DNA of 64,000 bases. Origin: Marinoscillum pacificum. GTDB taxonomy: Bacteria; Bacteroidota; Bacteroidia; Cytophagales; Cyclobacteriaceae. Shown here in pieces: positions 16,911 through 25,917 of the stretch. The notes below the pieces were generated by a model. It did no database searches, was not told the origin of the DNA, and worked only from the letters and a program-made list of their open reading frames with translations. A program made the position numbers and the translations under genes. The DNA lies in contig NZ_JAMZMJ010000001.1 in the NCBI RefSeq assembly GCF_024714495.1, positions 1,364,001-1,428,000 on the forward strand. The letters run 5' to 3'. Each line of letters opens with the position of its first letter. The stretch's first letter is position 1.

Positions 16911-18185
16911 TTAATCAAATATGATTTCGGCAATGTCCTCCCACTTCACATATCGCCCCCTATCATCCCTAGACTCAAAAATAAGAAGTCCATCGTTATG
17001 ATTATCTACATCTCGTGCATCTCCTAAAAGTAACATTTCACCACTTCTTAACTCTACTTGACTATACGCGTAATTTCTAGGAATGATTCTTTTTACGTGA
17101 CGAAGGGTAACTTCATATTCTACATCATCATCTTTAGCATCTAACGTCTCTATTTCCCACTCTTCATCCAAGTCATAGATGATTTTCCCTTTGATTTCTT
17201 CATTTCTCAAGGTCACCACCTTACCAAATAGACCTTTTGGTGTAGCATATGATGTGTAAGAATTTCCACTAGTAGTAGGTGTTTCAAAGGTTACTTGCTC
17301 AAAGTATTTCCATGGAATATCCACTCTACCCATTCCAGGGACATCAACAATGATTCCTCTATTTTCGGAGTTAACATCATTAGATCCTACCAGATATAGT
17401 TTGCGACCACTTTTCAGTTCCACATCAGACCCATTTCGATACCTGGAGATGCTCTTAATTTGATTAAATGCAAAGGACACATCTGCTCCATCTTCAGTAT
17501 CACCATCCAATTTATCATCTCCCACACGCTCATCGTGATCCCACTGCACATAGCCTACAAAAGTTCCTTTTCTCAATGTTTCTACTTTTCCATAAATGGG
17601 AGCTGCTTCTTTTACATTCAGAGATTTAGGAGTGGCCATGAAGTCTACTCGCTCTATCCGATCCCAATCAATCCCGAGCTTACCAAGTTCATCATCATAT
17701 ACTTGAATCTCAGCACCTACATCATTATAGCCTTGTCCACTTAAATGATAGGTCAACCCATTCTTTAGTGTCAAATCCACATAGCCACGTTTTACATTCT
17801 CTATAGATTTGATATCACCAAATTGACAAGTGAATTGATGACGAGAAGAGATATTATCTGACCAAATGCTGCTAAAGTCCCAATTGAAATTTTCCCAATC
17901 GAAGCCTTTACTACTAGATCGCTGACGATACTCTGCATGCTTGCTCTCTCCAGTCTTAGCTGCATTGAAGTAATTATGCCAAAAGGCTTCTTCGTTGCCC
18001 CATCGCAATCTACCTTGATAGACTTTACGATCCACTGTAGTTACTTTGCCATACATATACCCCTGTGCATTCTGGGCCTTTAGCTCTTGAAGCACAATCA
18101 GAAAAGCAATCACATTGCCTACCACTAGTAATATAATCCTCTTATTCTTCATCATCCAACGATATACATGGTTACCTGACTTCAT
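16911..18185 (-). CDS. Exported three-repeat protein, paralogue 2
   Basis: 424 residues from the first ATG; ATGs at codons 11 and 12 would give a more normal signal peptide (hydrophobic run ending LKAQ). It has the same architecture as paralogue 1: three ~110-residue repeats opening MYGKVTTVDRKVYQGRLRW, IYGKVETLRKGTFVGYVQW and LFGKVVTLRNEEIKGKIIY. Each has the NDV/RDV motif (YNDVGAEI, SNDVNSENRGI, ARDVDNHNDGL). The second repeat shares WDHDERV and KLDGDTEDG almost word for word with paralogue 1. It is first in an operon with a LytS-type kinase and LytTR regulator. The family is not recognised; it could be a sensed envelope component or the system's main output. Confidence 0.8.
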   Translation of the reverse strand: MKSGNHVYRWMMKNKRIILLVVGNVIAFLIVLQELKAQNAQGYMYGKVTTVDRKVYQGRLRWGNEEAFWHNYFNAAKTGESKHAEYRQRSSSKGFDWENFNWDFSSIWSDNISSRHQFTCQFGDIKSIENVKRGYVDLTLKNGLTYHLSGQGYNDVGAEIQVYDDELGKLGIDWDRIERVDFMATPKSLNVKEAAPIYGKVETLRKGTFVGYVQWDHDERVGDDKLDGDTEDGADVSFAFNQIKSISRYRNGSDVELKSGRKLYLVGSNDVNSENRGIIVDVPGMGRVDIPWKYFEQVTFETPTTSGNSYTSYATPKGLFGKVVTLRNEEIKGKIIYDLDEEWEIETLDAKDDDVEYEVTLRHVKRIIPRNYAYSQVELRSGEMLLLGDARDVDNHNDGLLIFESRDDRGRYVKWEDIAEIIFD

Positions 18186-18252
18186 AAACCCAAATCTGGG
18201 AAAATGGATGCTTAAATATAAGAGAAGCTACCCTCACCCGGTAATATACCTC

Positions 18253-18285
18253 ACCGAAACAGGAAGGAGTCTTACCGAAACGGAC
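18253..18285 (-). promoter_or_regulatory. Double direct repeat, candidate LytTR operator
   Basis: ACCGAAACAGGA (18253-18264) and ACCGAAACGGAC (18274-18285) recur with a 21-bp period, 68 bases upstream of paralogue 2. The motif matches the array at 14582-14633 (ACCGAATCGGGA), so both promoters probably bind the same regulator. The divergent gene at 18340 shares this region. Confidence 0.7.
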
Positions 18286-18339
18286 AGACAAAACCATACC
18301 TTTGTAGCGTATTAGATCTAGAATATTACTAATTGCCCT

Positions 18340-18753
18340 ATGAATTCGCACACAATCCTATCAGATGACCAGTTTGAGTTATACTTTTCAAAATGCGAAT
18401 TAGCACCTGAATTGTTTAGTCATGAAGCACATATTCGTCTGGCATGGATCCACATCACCAGATATGGAATTGATCAGGCAGTCACCAATATTCAGTCTCA
18501 ACTAAAAGCCTATACGAAGTACGTTGGAGCAGCGGATAAATACAATGTAACAGTAACTGTTGCTGCATGTCGCGCAGTTTATCATTTCATGTTGAAAACT
18601 GATTCTAACTCTTTTACGGAGTTCATAAACAAAAATGAACGGCTGCTCACTCATTTCAAACAATTGATGGAAGCGCATTATACGACCAACATATTTGAAT
18701 CAATCCGAGCCAAAGAAGCTTATTTGGAGCCTGAGCTCCTCCCGTTTGACTGA
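18340..18753 (+). CDS. Conserved hypothetical protein
   Basis: 137 residues, mainly helical, soluble, no signal. A striking FSHEAHIRLAWIHI segment (residues ~28-41) supplies two His residues, with a second conserved-looking block AACRAVYHFML and AHYTTN nearer the end; similar small proteins exist in many bacteria without known function. It is transcribed away from the LytTR operon, so it may share control from the direct repeats between them. Confidence 0.65.
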   Translation: MNSHTILSDDQFELYFSKCELAPELFSHEAHIRLAWIHITRYGIDQAVTNIQSQLKAYTKYVGAADKYNVTVTVAACRAVYHFMLKTDSNSFTEFINKNERLLTHFKQLMEAHYTTNIFESIRAKEAYLEPELLPFD

Positions 18754-18840
18754 TTTTCCAAAAATCTAATCCTTCACACCAAAAATCTAAGGTCATTTCC
18801 CAATCATCTAATTAAAAGGAAAGAGACTAAGTCGTCAATA

Positions 18841-18848
18841 TACTTTTG
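18841..18848 (+). promoter_or_regulatory. Candidate -7 promoter box
   Basis: TACTTTTG matches the Bacteroidota TAnnTTTG box, 23 bases before the response-regulator ATG. No TTTG is found at the expected -33 position. The same ATATACTTTTGA string recurs before the sulfotransferase gene. Confidence 0.4.
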
Positions 18849-18871
18849 AATCATACAAAAGCAACAAGGCG

Positions 18872-19267
18872 ATGAAACAGCAACTTTTATTAATCGATGA
18901 CAACCCTATGATGGGTGGTTTTCTTACACACCTTTTTGGAAAAGACCATGATGTAATGTGGTGCACTACAGCTGAAGAAGCTTTGGGTTGGCTACAGAAA
19001 AGAAATCTACCAGACTTAATCATTTGTGATTATGAACTGACAGGAATTAGCGGTTTAGAATTCTTAAAGCACATCAAGAAAACAGGGTTTTTCAAAGATA
19101 TTCCAGTAATGATGCTATCAGGAAAAACCAACAGCGAAAACAGAATTAAATGTTTGGAAGCTGGTGCTGAAGACTTCATTATGAAACCTTTCAATCCCAC
19201 CGAACTAGGAATAAAAGTGGGCAACCTCCTCACTAAATCAAATGAGATAGCAAAAAAAGCTTACTAA
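18872..19267 (+). CDS. Single-domain response regulator
   Basis: 131 residues, a CheY-like receiver only. The acidic pair is DD at 9-10, the phospho-acceptor is Asp53 (LIICDYELTG), the Thr/Ser switch is in MMLSGKT, and Lys lies in MKPF. With no output domain it must act by protein contact or as a phosphate carrier. It starts a tight cluster: 19 bases before a gene whose N-terminus is a degenerate receiver fused to a sugar transferase. Its likely partner is that fusion, by receiver-receiver pairing. Confidence 0.9.
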   Translation: MKQQLLLIDDNPMMGGFLTHLFGKDHDVMWCTTAEEALGWLQKRNLPDLIICDYELTGISGLEFLKHIKKTGFFKDIPVMMLSGKTNSENRIKCLEAGAEDFIMKPFNPTELGIKVGNLLTKSNEIAKKAY

Positions 19268-19286
19268 TCCATAGAACGCAATTAGA

Positions 19287-20408
19287 ATGAAAGAGATCAT
19301 CCTTATCAACCAAAGACACCTCAAAAAACCATTTGCAGAACATGGTTTCAAAGTAACAATGATTGATTCTTTTGAAGAAGTGGTATTGGATATCCATAAA
19401 AGAAAGCACTTCAACAAATCACAGGCTACTTCCATTCTATGCGAAATGGACACAAGTAACGGATACAAAAATTTGATCAGCTATATCAATTCACAGAAAG
19501 TAAATCTTCCAGTCATTGTTATTACGAATCAACATAACCTGTCATTGAAGAAAGAAGCCTTTGAAGCAGGCGCTGCAGATTACTTCTATTATGGTCTTAA
19601 CCTGGATGACTTGATCTATAGAATTGAAAATCTACATCATCTGAATGATGAAAAACAGAAACCAGCTTACCAAATCAATTATCGTATGCCAATTGGCAAA
19701 AGGTTGTTTGACATCTTTGTATCTGGTCTTTTACTCATTCTTTTGAGTCCATTGTTTCTAGTTATTGGATTAATGATCAAATTAACCTCTAGAGGCCCTG
19801 TATTTTACAGTTCACCTCGGGTAGGGACAGGATACAAGACATTCCCATTTTACAAGTTTAGATCCATGCGAGTGAATGCAGATCACATGTTAAAAGACAT
19901 GCAACATCTGAATCACTATGCTAACACAGATCAAACTAAACCATCCAAACCAAAGGTAACTAACGAGCAACCGATGCTCTTTAGTGATGAAGGGTTTATC
20001 GACGAGACAGAGTTCCAACACTTGAAACAACAAGAAGAAGAACAAGCTTTTGTAAAACTTCAAAACGACCCTAGAATCACCAAAATCGGACATTTTATAA
20101 GAAAAACAAGTATTGACGAATTGCCTCAGTTAGTCAATGTTTTACTCGGACACATGTCCATAGTGGGCAACAGACCACTTCCGCTTTATGAGGCAGAGAA
20201 ACTTACTTCAGATATGTGGGCTCTACGTTTTATGGCACCAGCAGGCATCACCGGCCTGTGGCAAGTCACAGAACGTGGTAAAGCCAGCACTTCTACAGAT
20301 AGCCGCAAACTTCTTGACATCACCTATGCGCAGAACTATTCTATGTGGATGGATTTAAAAATCCTTCTAAAAACTCCCCTAGCCGCAATTCAACAAGAAA
20401 AAGTTTAA
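19287..20408 (+). CDS. Pseudo-receiver / polyprenyl-P sugar transferase fusion
   Basis: 373 residues. Residues ~1-125 keep the receiver fold pattern, but the acidic pair is replaced (LINQRH), the phospho-acceptor position falls in LCEMDTSNG (Glu53 or Asp55), and the conserved Lys is lost (ADYFYYGLN for the usual D-x-x-x-KP). Residues ~134-373 are a bacterial sugar transferase: KRLFDIFVSG, one membrane helix, RGPVFYSSPRVG, FRSMRVNAD, DELPQLVNVL, SIVGNRPLP and ITGLWQV. This would add the first phosphosugar to undecaprenyl phosphate. An acidic insert of about 55 residues stands after FRSMRVNAD. It starts exopolysaccharide assembly, perhaps gated by the upstream response regulator. Confidence 0.9.
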   Translation: MKEIILINQRHLKKPFAEHGFKVTMIDSFEEVVLDIHKRKHFNKSQATSILCEMDTSNGYKNLISYINSQKVNLPVIVITNQHNLSLKKEAFEAGAADYFYYGLNLDDLIYRIENLHHLNDEKQKPAYQINYRMPIGKRLFDIFVSGLLLILLSPLFLVIGLMIKLTSRGPVFYSSPRVGTGYKTFPFYKFRSMRVNADHMLKDMQHLNHYANTDQTKPSKPKVTNEQPMLFSDEGFIDETEFQHLKQQEEEQAFVKLQNDPRITKIGHFIRKTSIDELPQLVNVLLGHMSIVGNRPLPLYEAEKLTSDMWALRFMAPAGITGLWQVTERGKASTSTDSRKLLDITYAQNYSMWMDLKILLKTPLAAIQQEKV

Positions 20409-20413
20409 AAAAG

Positions 20414-22450
20414 ATGAAGAAGAATTTACTAGCTTTTGCAATTTTGGTAACCGTATTAAGTAGTTGTGTTACCAGTACAGAAAACGTTGATCAAGTAGTT
20501 GATGACAACTTGATAAGTAATGATCTAAACACCACAAATTTCGCTCAAACCAGCATAAACCTTGAGTTGAAAGCTCAAAGTAATGAGCCTTTATCTGGAG
20601 TGATGGTCAAGTTATGGGCTGGATCTCCGGTAGCTGGAGGTACAATTATATTTAAGTCCTTAACAGATACGGATGGAAAGATCACTTCAGACTATAATTT
20701 ACCTGCACATTTAGAAAATGTTGTTCTAGAAATCAGTCAAATTGGAATGCCAAATTATCTGGTCATCCCAGTAGATCAATTGGATCACGTGCTAGTCAAA
20801 GGGACTGATCATGAATTTAAAGAACTTGAGACTATTTCTACTCCCGGGCAGAGCTTTCCACAAGATGGAGTAGAAACAGGTAGTTATAATGCCAGGATAG
20901 CTGCCGCTCCAATTACTTACCTATCAACCTACAATACAGATGGCGTACCTGATCTCATGGAGCCACAAGATGTAGTATCAAGCGAGCTGTTATCATTTAT
21001 TAACGCTTCATTACCTGAAGGTGCTCCAGTACCTGTGGCACACCCATCATATTTAGCAGAGAGTGCAGAAAGCAACCTGATCATAGAGGCACAAGCCGAT
21101 GTTTGGATGACTTTTATACATGAAGGTGCAGGTTATAGAAACGTATTAGCATATTACACTTACCCAACTGGAAATCCTCCTGCCACCGCAGATGATATTG
21201 ATTCGTTGATTGTGGCTTTTCCAAATGCATCATTCTTATATTCTGGTGGTGGATTACAAACAGGCGACAAGGTTCATTTAGGTACGTTTGAAGCAGGAAC
21301 TACCATGGGTTTTGCATTGCTTGCTAACGGATGGAATGGATCAGAATCAACAACTGGACTACATGTGGTTTACTCCAACAATCACTTAAACCCAGAATCA
21401 ACAGTTGAAAAGAGATACCACTCAGTTCTTCTCTATGATGATGTTAATGAACTATTTGTTGTAGGATTAGAAGATCTAAACAGAGATGGCAGTAGTGACG
21501 ATGACTTCAATGATGCAGTATTCTATTTGACAGCTAATCCAATTGAAGCTATCAACAGAACGAATGTTAATCCAATTGATAAACCTGTGGATGCTGATAA
21601 TGATGGAGTAAATGACACGTATGACGAATACCCAGATGATCCAAGATACGCCTACATGTATAGCTATCCGGGTGAAGGATCTTATGGCACATTTGCATTT
21701 GAGGATCAATGGCCAAATAAGGGAGACTATGACTTCAATGACCTGGTAGCAGATTACCAATACCGTCAAATAGCCAATGCAAGCAATCAAATGGTCAAGT
21801 TGGAAGCAGAATACGTGATCAAAGCCGTGGGTGCCGGATTTAAAAATGGATTTGGTGTGCAGTTGGATATTGCTCCATCTTCCATCAGCCAGGTATCAGG
21901 AAACTATATAAGCTCAGATCTATTTACCCTAAACGGGAACGGTACAGAGTCAGGGCAATCCAAAGCAGTAATACCTGTAACTGATGATGCTCATGCAGGA
22001 TTTGAAGGCCGTGGATTCATCAACACCGACGAATCCCTAGCATACCAGGATCCTGACACTATTGTAGTATCAGTTGACTTCACTAGCGGAATCACCTTAA
22101 GTGGTGCAGGAGTAGCTCCTTTCAATCCGTTCCTGGTGATCAACAATACCAGAGGTCGAGAGCTGCACATGCCGGGTTATGCACCTACAGACTTAGTAAA
22201 TACGGACTATTTCGGTACAGTAAATGATGCAACTGACTTAGGGGCCGGCGTTTACTACAAGACTCAAGTAGGCCTACCTTGGGGAATGAATTTACCTGTG
22301 AGTTTTGACTACCCGAAAGAAAAAACGGATGTAAGAGCTGGCTACAACAACTTCAACCAATGGGCACAAAGTGGTGGGTTTAGTTTTATGGACTGGTATA
22401 TTGAAAAAACTGGATACCGTAACCCAGATAGAATTTATAAGAAACAATAA
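20414..22450 (+). CDS. LruC-domain surface lipoprotein
   Basis: 678 residues from the ATG that begins a lipoprotein signal (LVTVLSSCV); the frame stays open 69 bases further upstream, inside the sugar-transferase gene, which is not used. After a carboxypeptidase-like beta domain (~40-140), a DUF4114-type region follows (~240-370, GTFEAGTTMGFALLANGW; ending NRDGSSDDDFNDAVF). The DUF4842/LruC region is at ~400-670 (ADNDGVNDTYDEYPDDP, NKGDYDFNDLVADYQY). The Asp-rich loops probably bind calcium. It follows the sugar transferase by 5 bases, so it is likely an exported adhesin or matrix protein made together with the polysaccharide. Confidence 0.85.
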   Translation: MKKNLLAFAILVTVLSSCVTSTENVDQVVDDNLISNDLNTTNFAQTSINLELKAQSNEPLSGVMVKLWAGSPVAGGTIIFKSLTDTDGKITSDYNLPAHLENVVLEISQIGMPNYLVIPVDQLDHVLVKGTDHEFKELETISTPGQSFPQDGVETGSYNARIAAAPITYLSTYNTDGVPDLMEPQDVVSSELLSFINASLPEGAPVPVAHPSYLAESAESNLIIEAQADVWMTFIHEGAGYRNVLAYYTYPTGNPPATADDIDSLIVAFPNASFLYSGGGLQTGDKVHLGTFEAGTTMGFALLANGWNGSESTTGLHVVYSNNHLNPESTVEKRYHSVLLYDDVNELFVVGLEDLNRDGSSDDDFNDAVFYLTANPIEAINRTNVNPIDKPVDADNDGVNDTYDEYPDDPRYAYMYSYPGEGSYGTFAFEDQWPNKGDYDFNDLVADYQYRQIANASNQMVKLEAEYVIKAVGAGFKNGFGVQLDIAPSSISQVSGNYISSDLFTLNGNGTESGQSKAVIPVTDDAHAGFEGRGFINTDESLAYQDPDTIVVSVDFTSGITLSGAGVAPFNPFLVINNTRGRELHMPGYAPTDLVNTDYFGTVNDATDLGAGVYYKTQVGLPWGMNLPVSFDYPKEKTDVRAGYNNFNQWAQSGGFSFMDWYIEKTGYRNPDRIYKKQ

Positions 22451-22479
22451 CCAAAAGATATACAAGAGTGGTTTGATTC

Positions 22480-22516
22480 AAAGGGTCTCTGGCAACGGAG
22501 GCCCTTTTACTTTTTT
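22480..22516 (+). terminator. Terminator after LruC gene
   Basis: AAAGGGTCTC (22480-22489) pairs with GAGGCCCTTT (22498-22507, one G-U pair), followed by a T-rich stretch. It separates the response regulator - transferase - LruC operon from the next pair. Confidence 0.8.
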
Positions 22517-22552
22517 ATTGTAGTTTTATAATGAACTCCTATTGCCTAACCA

Positions 22553-22999
22553 ATGCAAACAACTACTCGCCTATTTCATTTAGTCAGCTATTTACAATAT
22601 CCATTTAACCTTGTTGGCTTCTGGTATCTTATCAAAATTTATAAAATTCTCTTTACGGGTTTTGATGGAAATTTAAAACCGATGTTACCAGACATTCAGA
22701 ACACCCTTGTATTCATGGGAATAGGCCTAAGTTTCTCCACTCTTCAGGATACTACGACCACTCAAAACAAGTTTTCAAAAAAAATATGGCAAAGCCCTAG
22801 AAAGGGTAAGTTGTTTTTGTTGTCAATAGGAATCTGTATGTCCATCATGCTTACCATAGGACTCGTTGGTCTTTTATCCAAAGACACCATACTTTCTGAA
22901 ATCTCTCTGGGGTTGATTGTCTTAGCTATAGGAATACTAGGAGTGCTTAAAGCAGCTATAGAGATGTTCGAAAATCATCGGTTGGATAAGAATGGATAA
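22553..22999 (+). CDS. Small multi-pass membrane protein
   Basis: 148 residues with about four hydrophobic segments (near 15-33, 55-70, 85-110, 115-135). A conserved-looking SFSTLQDTTTTQNKFSKKIW block lies in the loop after the second. No family function is known to me. It overlaps the next gene by 8 bases, and the two are probably co-transcribed. Confidence 0.65.
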   Translation: MQTTTRLFHLVSYLQYPFNLVGFWYLIKIYKILFTGFDGNLKPMLPDIQNTLVFMGIGLSFSTLQDTTTTQNKFSKKIWQSPRKGKLFLLSIGICMSIMLTIGLVGLLSKDTILSEISLGLIVLAIGILGVLKAAIEMFENHRLDKNG

Positions 23000-23369
23000 T
23001 TCGCTTATTGAAAAAACTAAGAAGTACCGATCAGAAGGATTTGATCATGGTAAAATCAGAAGATACCTTAGCAACGAAGGCTTTGATGAATTACAGATCA
23101 CCTCTGCATTGAAAAAAATGGACAATGAAGAGATTCTAGCTGAATTTAGTAGACAAAAACGAAGAGAGGCATTTCACAAAATGCTTGCTAGTATCCTGCT
23201 AACGGTAATCACCTTTGGCTACACCTTTTACAGTTTTGTAAGAACTGATTCCATTGATCTATTGTCAGTTGCCATTTTTATAAGTGCTATTACCAGTTCT
23301 GTTTATCACTACAGACTGAGCAATAAAGAAACGAATTCAAGGGAGATTTTTAGAAAACCAAAATATTAA
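22992..23369 (+). CDS. Small hypothetical membrane protein
   Basis: 125 residues. The N-terminal ~50 form a charged helical region (YRSEGFDHGKIRRYLSNEG, resembling a short helix-loop-helix). Two transmembrane segments follow at about 59-76 and 82-99. It is translated from within the end of the previous gene (8-base overlap) and overlaps the convergent ligase gene by 4 bases. Not recognised. Confidence 0.6.
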   Translation: MDNSLIEKTKKYRSEGFDHGKIRRYLSNEGFDELQITSALKKMDNEEILAEFSRQKRREAFHKMLASILLTVITFGYTFYSFVRTDSIDLLSVAIFISAITSSVYHYRLSNKETNSREIFRKPKY

Positions 23370-24790
23370 GCCTCCTCCAGCTCTTTTTCGGTACCCAAAT
23401 AGACCATTGCAAGTCCTATAAATGTCAATATACCTGTAGGGATCTGAGTAAGTAATCCATTGGTATAACTTGCCAAACAGAGTCCCAATAAAGCACTATA
23501 GATGGCCACCAACTTTTGCCGAAGTGGGGAATCCTCCATCCTCCACAACCTTGCACCAAGATAAAAAATTATGGTTGCTAACATCAAAAGATAGATCCAT
23601 AGACCAACAACTCCAGTTTCCATCCAGATTCTTGTATAATGACCATCGGTACCAATTTCAGCTAAAAAGGTACCAGGAGAAAATCTTTTACCCCAGAATC
23701 CTGCACTTCCTACTCCTCCACCAAGTGGCTTATCCGATAGATAATGCTCTAGTATTTTCTCCCGCTCTTTTCGAACTACCAACGATGGATCATCGGCACT
23801 CAGAGCTGTCCGCATTCTATTCACCTGGTAGTTGGATTGCATGATGGTGGTGTATTTCAAAAACACAAAAGCTCCTCCTGCTACTAAAATTCCAGCAATG
23901 ACAATTTTGAAATTTTTGGTCATAATGAAATAGGTAAAGCCTCCTAATGCGATTACTCCCAATGCTCCTCTGGTCCCAGAGATTAGCATTCCATAAAAGG
24001 AAAAAAGACCGATAAACAGGTACAGCCATCGATACTTCAGCTTGCCAGGATACAATCCAATAATCCCAAAAACAACGGCCGTATGTGCCTGACTAGCTCC
24101 AAACTGAGCTGCATCACTGAAATAAGAAAAAACCCTAAGTTTACCAAAAAGTATATGTGTACTTGCAGCACCAGCATTCAGCCACATCTGCTCTGTGTGA
24201 CTTACACCTAAAATAAGCTGTTTCATACCCCAAAGCGTACCAAACACTGCAAAACCTGCCCAGATAAACAAAAACGCATGTAAATGCTTCTGTCCTCTGT
24301 AGATATACATGGTAGTGATTGTCAGCAAGACTGGGTAAAAAGAAAGTCCTCGGTTGGCATAAAACCAGGCTTCCTTACTCTTGGCTAGAGGATTGAAGAG
24401 CATCAGGCAAGTAAATATTAACCACACCAAAAGGGATAAAGTCAGTCCATTTACAATATACTTACCTTCAAACTTCGTATTAGGGTCAAATATTAGGACT
24501 AAGATCATTAACCCTAACAGTCCATCCACACTTAACCCGAAAGGTATTCCCGGCACATATCTACTAAGCAAAGAAATCAAGAAGCCCATCGCTATCACAA
24601 TGTGCAAAAGCCACTGAGGCTGTTTGAAGGCGAATATTACAAACAACAATACTGGAGGGACTACCACCAGTACAATACCAAGTTTGAATCCGCCAGTAGC
24701 TATAAACTTACCGACAAGCACCAAAATGGCCAGCAGCAAAACATAGCGAAATATCTTAAGTAATAATTCGGTATTTAGTGTGAAGCCCAT
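23366..24790 (-). CDS. O-antigen ligase / Wzy-like polymerase
   Basis: 474 residues with at least ten transmembrane segments. The large external loop near residues 310-390 (MRTALSADDPSLVVRKEREKILEHY, here shortened; then KPLGGGVGSAGFWGKR) is the hallmark of WaaL/Wzy_C proteins, with Arg and Lys residues near RTALS and VVRKERE. It should polymerise or ligate polysaccharide repeat units at the periplasmic face of the inner membrane. It is the second gene of a minus-strand pair behind the acyltransferase (16-base overlap), opposite to the rest of the locus. Confidence 0.85.
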   Translation of the reverse strand: MGFTLNTELLLKIFRYVLLLAILVLVGKFIATGGFKLGIVLVVVPPVLLFVIFAFKQPQWLLHIVIAMGFLISLLSRYVPGIPFGLSVDGLLGLMILVLIFDPNTKFEGKYIVNGLTLSLLVWLIFTCLMLFNPLAKSKEAWFYANRGLSFYPVLLTITTMYIYRGQKHLHAFLFIWAGFAVFGTLWGMKQLILGVSHTEQMWLNAGAASTHILFGKLRVFSYFSDAAQFGASQAHTAVVFGIIGLYPGKLKYRWLYLFIGLFSFYGMLISGTRGALGVIALGGFTYFIMTKNFKIVIAGILVAGGAFVFLKYTTIMQSNYQVNRMRTALSADDPSLVVRKEREKILEHYLSDKPLGGGVGSAGFWGKRFSPGTFLAEIGTDGHYTRIWMETGVVGLWIYLLMLATIIFYLGARLWRMEDSPLRQKLVAIYSALLGLCLASYTNGLLTQIPTGILTFIGLAMVYLGTEKELEEA

Positions 24791-25917
24791 TTTCGCTTTA
24801 TTGATGAGGTGTCAAATGCGAAACGATCCTTCATTTTTAGGAATGGCGTTTCATACCACTTATAGGAGAAATGAGCTACACCAACTGACACTGCAAAGCA
24901 GGTCATATGTATGATCAGGTTACTCACAAGATTAATCGGTAAAGCCAGATAATTAACTAATCCAATAACCAAAGTAATTACAAGTGTATGCCACATGTAG
25001 ATACCGTATGAGATATTACCCAAATGCAATAGAGATTTACGCTCAAGACTATTATGTAATTCAGGTCGTTTAACTACGTGTATCAAGATGATCGTGAACA
25101 ACACCGCATCCAAATAGGACTTTAAAACAAAGTGACTGCCGCTCACTGATGATCCAATCAGTAAAGCTATGGTGATAAAAAACAACCACTTATTTAAGAC
25201 GAAGGATACAATTCGATCATATTGATAAAATAATAGCGCTGCTCCCAAACCTCCCACTGCCATCTGCTCTACCGGGAACAGCGCATAAATTCTTTCTATC
25301 TTGAGTAATGCCGGATGAATGTTAGCTGACACTCCAATTAACAACATCCAGTGAACTATTAACTTAATAAATATAAACGCTCCTAAAAATGGGATTATAC
25401 TTCTAATAAATTTTCTAATTAACACAGGCCAAACTGCATAAAACTGCTCCTCGATACCTACAGACCATAACTGATTAGCCCCTAGCAACGTAGGATGCAT
25501 AACTCTCAGTAAATTTGGAAGTAGGAAAATCAAGCTAAGCAAAGCTGCTAACGAAAGTTCTGAAGGGATATCATAGCCCAATTTCTTCGACATTGGAGCC
25601 AGAAAGAATGCAATGGCAACTATTAAAAAATACAAAGGCCAAATCCTCAAAATCCTTCTCCAGTAGAATTTACCCAAATGGATTGTTCCAGATTTTTGGT
25701 GCTCAACCATCAGTAGATACGTGATCAAAAAACCACTCAGCACAAAGAAAAAGGAAACAGCCTGATGTCCCAGGCTATCAACAGCGGCATTCCCCCATGC
25801 ACTTGGCATCCCTGACCAAAACTTATATTGCTCAACATGATGAAAAATCACCATGGATGCTGCAAAGAATCGGAGTCCGTTTAATCCTGGAAAATACACT
25901 TTTGCTGTTGACTTCAT
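24775..25917 (-). CDS. Acyltransferase 3 family membrane protein
   Basis: 380 residues from ATG at 25917 (an ATG six codons upstream is possible). Ten or so membrane helices. The motifs of acyltransferase-3 proteins are clear: GLNGLRFFAASMVIFHHV at the start with the catalytic-type His, SFFFVLSGFLITYLL, YWRRILRIWPLYF, and WSVGIEEQFYAVWP. It would add acetyl or a similar acyl group to sugars of the exopolysaccharide. It precedes the ligase/polymerase gene with which it overlaps. Confidence 0.88.
   Translation of the reverse strand: MKSTAKVYFPGLNGLRFFAASMVIFHHVEQYKFWSGMPSAWGNAAVDSLGHQAVSFFFVLSGFLITYLLMVEHQKSGTIHLGKFYWRRILRIWPLYFLIVAIAFFLAPMSKKLGYDIPSELSLAALLSLIFLLPNLLRVMHPTLLGANQLWSVGIEEQFYAVWPVLIRKFIRSIIPFLGAFIFIKLIVHWMLLIGVSANIHPALLKIERIYALFPVEQMAVGGLGAALLFYQYDRIVSFVLNKWLFFITIALLIGSSVSGSHFVLKSYLDAVLFTIILIHVVKRPELHNSLERKSLLHLGNISYGIYMWHTLVITLVIGLVNYLALPINLVSNLIIHMTCFAVSVGVAHFSYKWYETPFLKMKDRFAFDTSSIKRKWASH

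Noticed and set aside
23470-23844. 124-codon plus-strand open frame
   Set aside because: Antisense to the O-antigen ligase gene; composition is unlike a protein and no start signal is visible.
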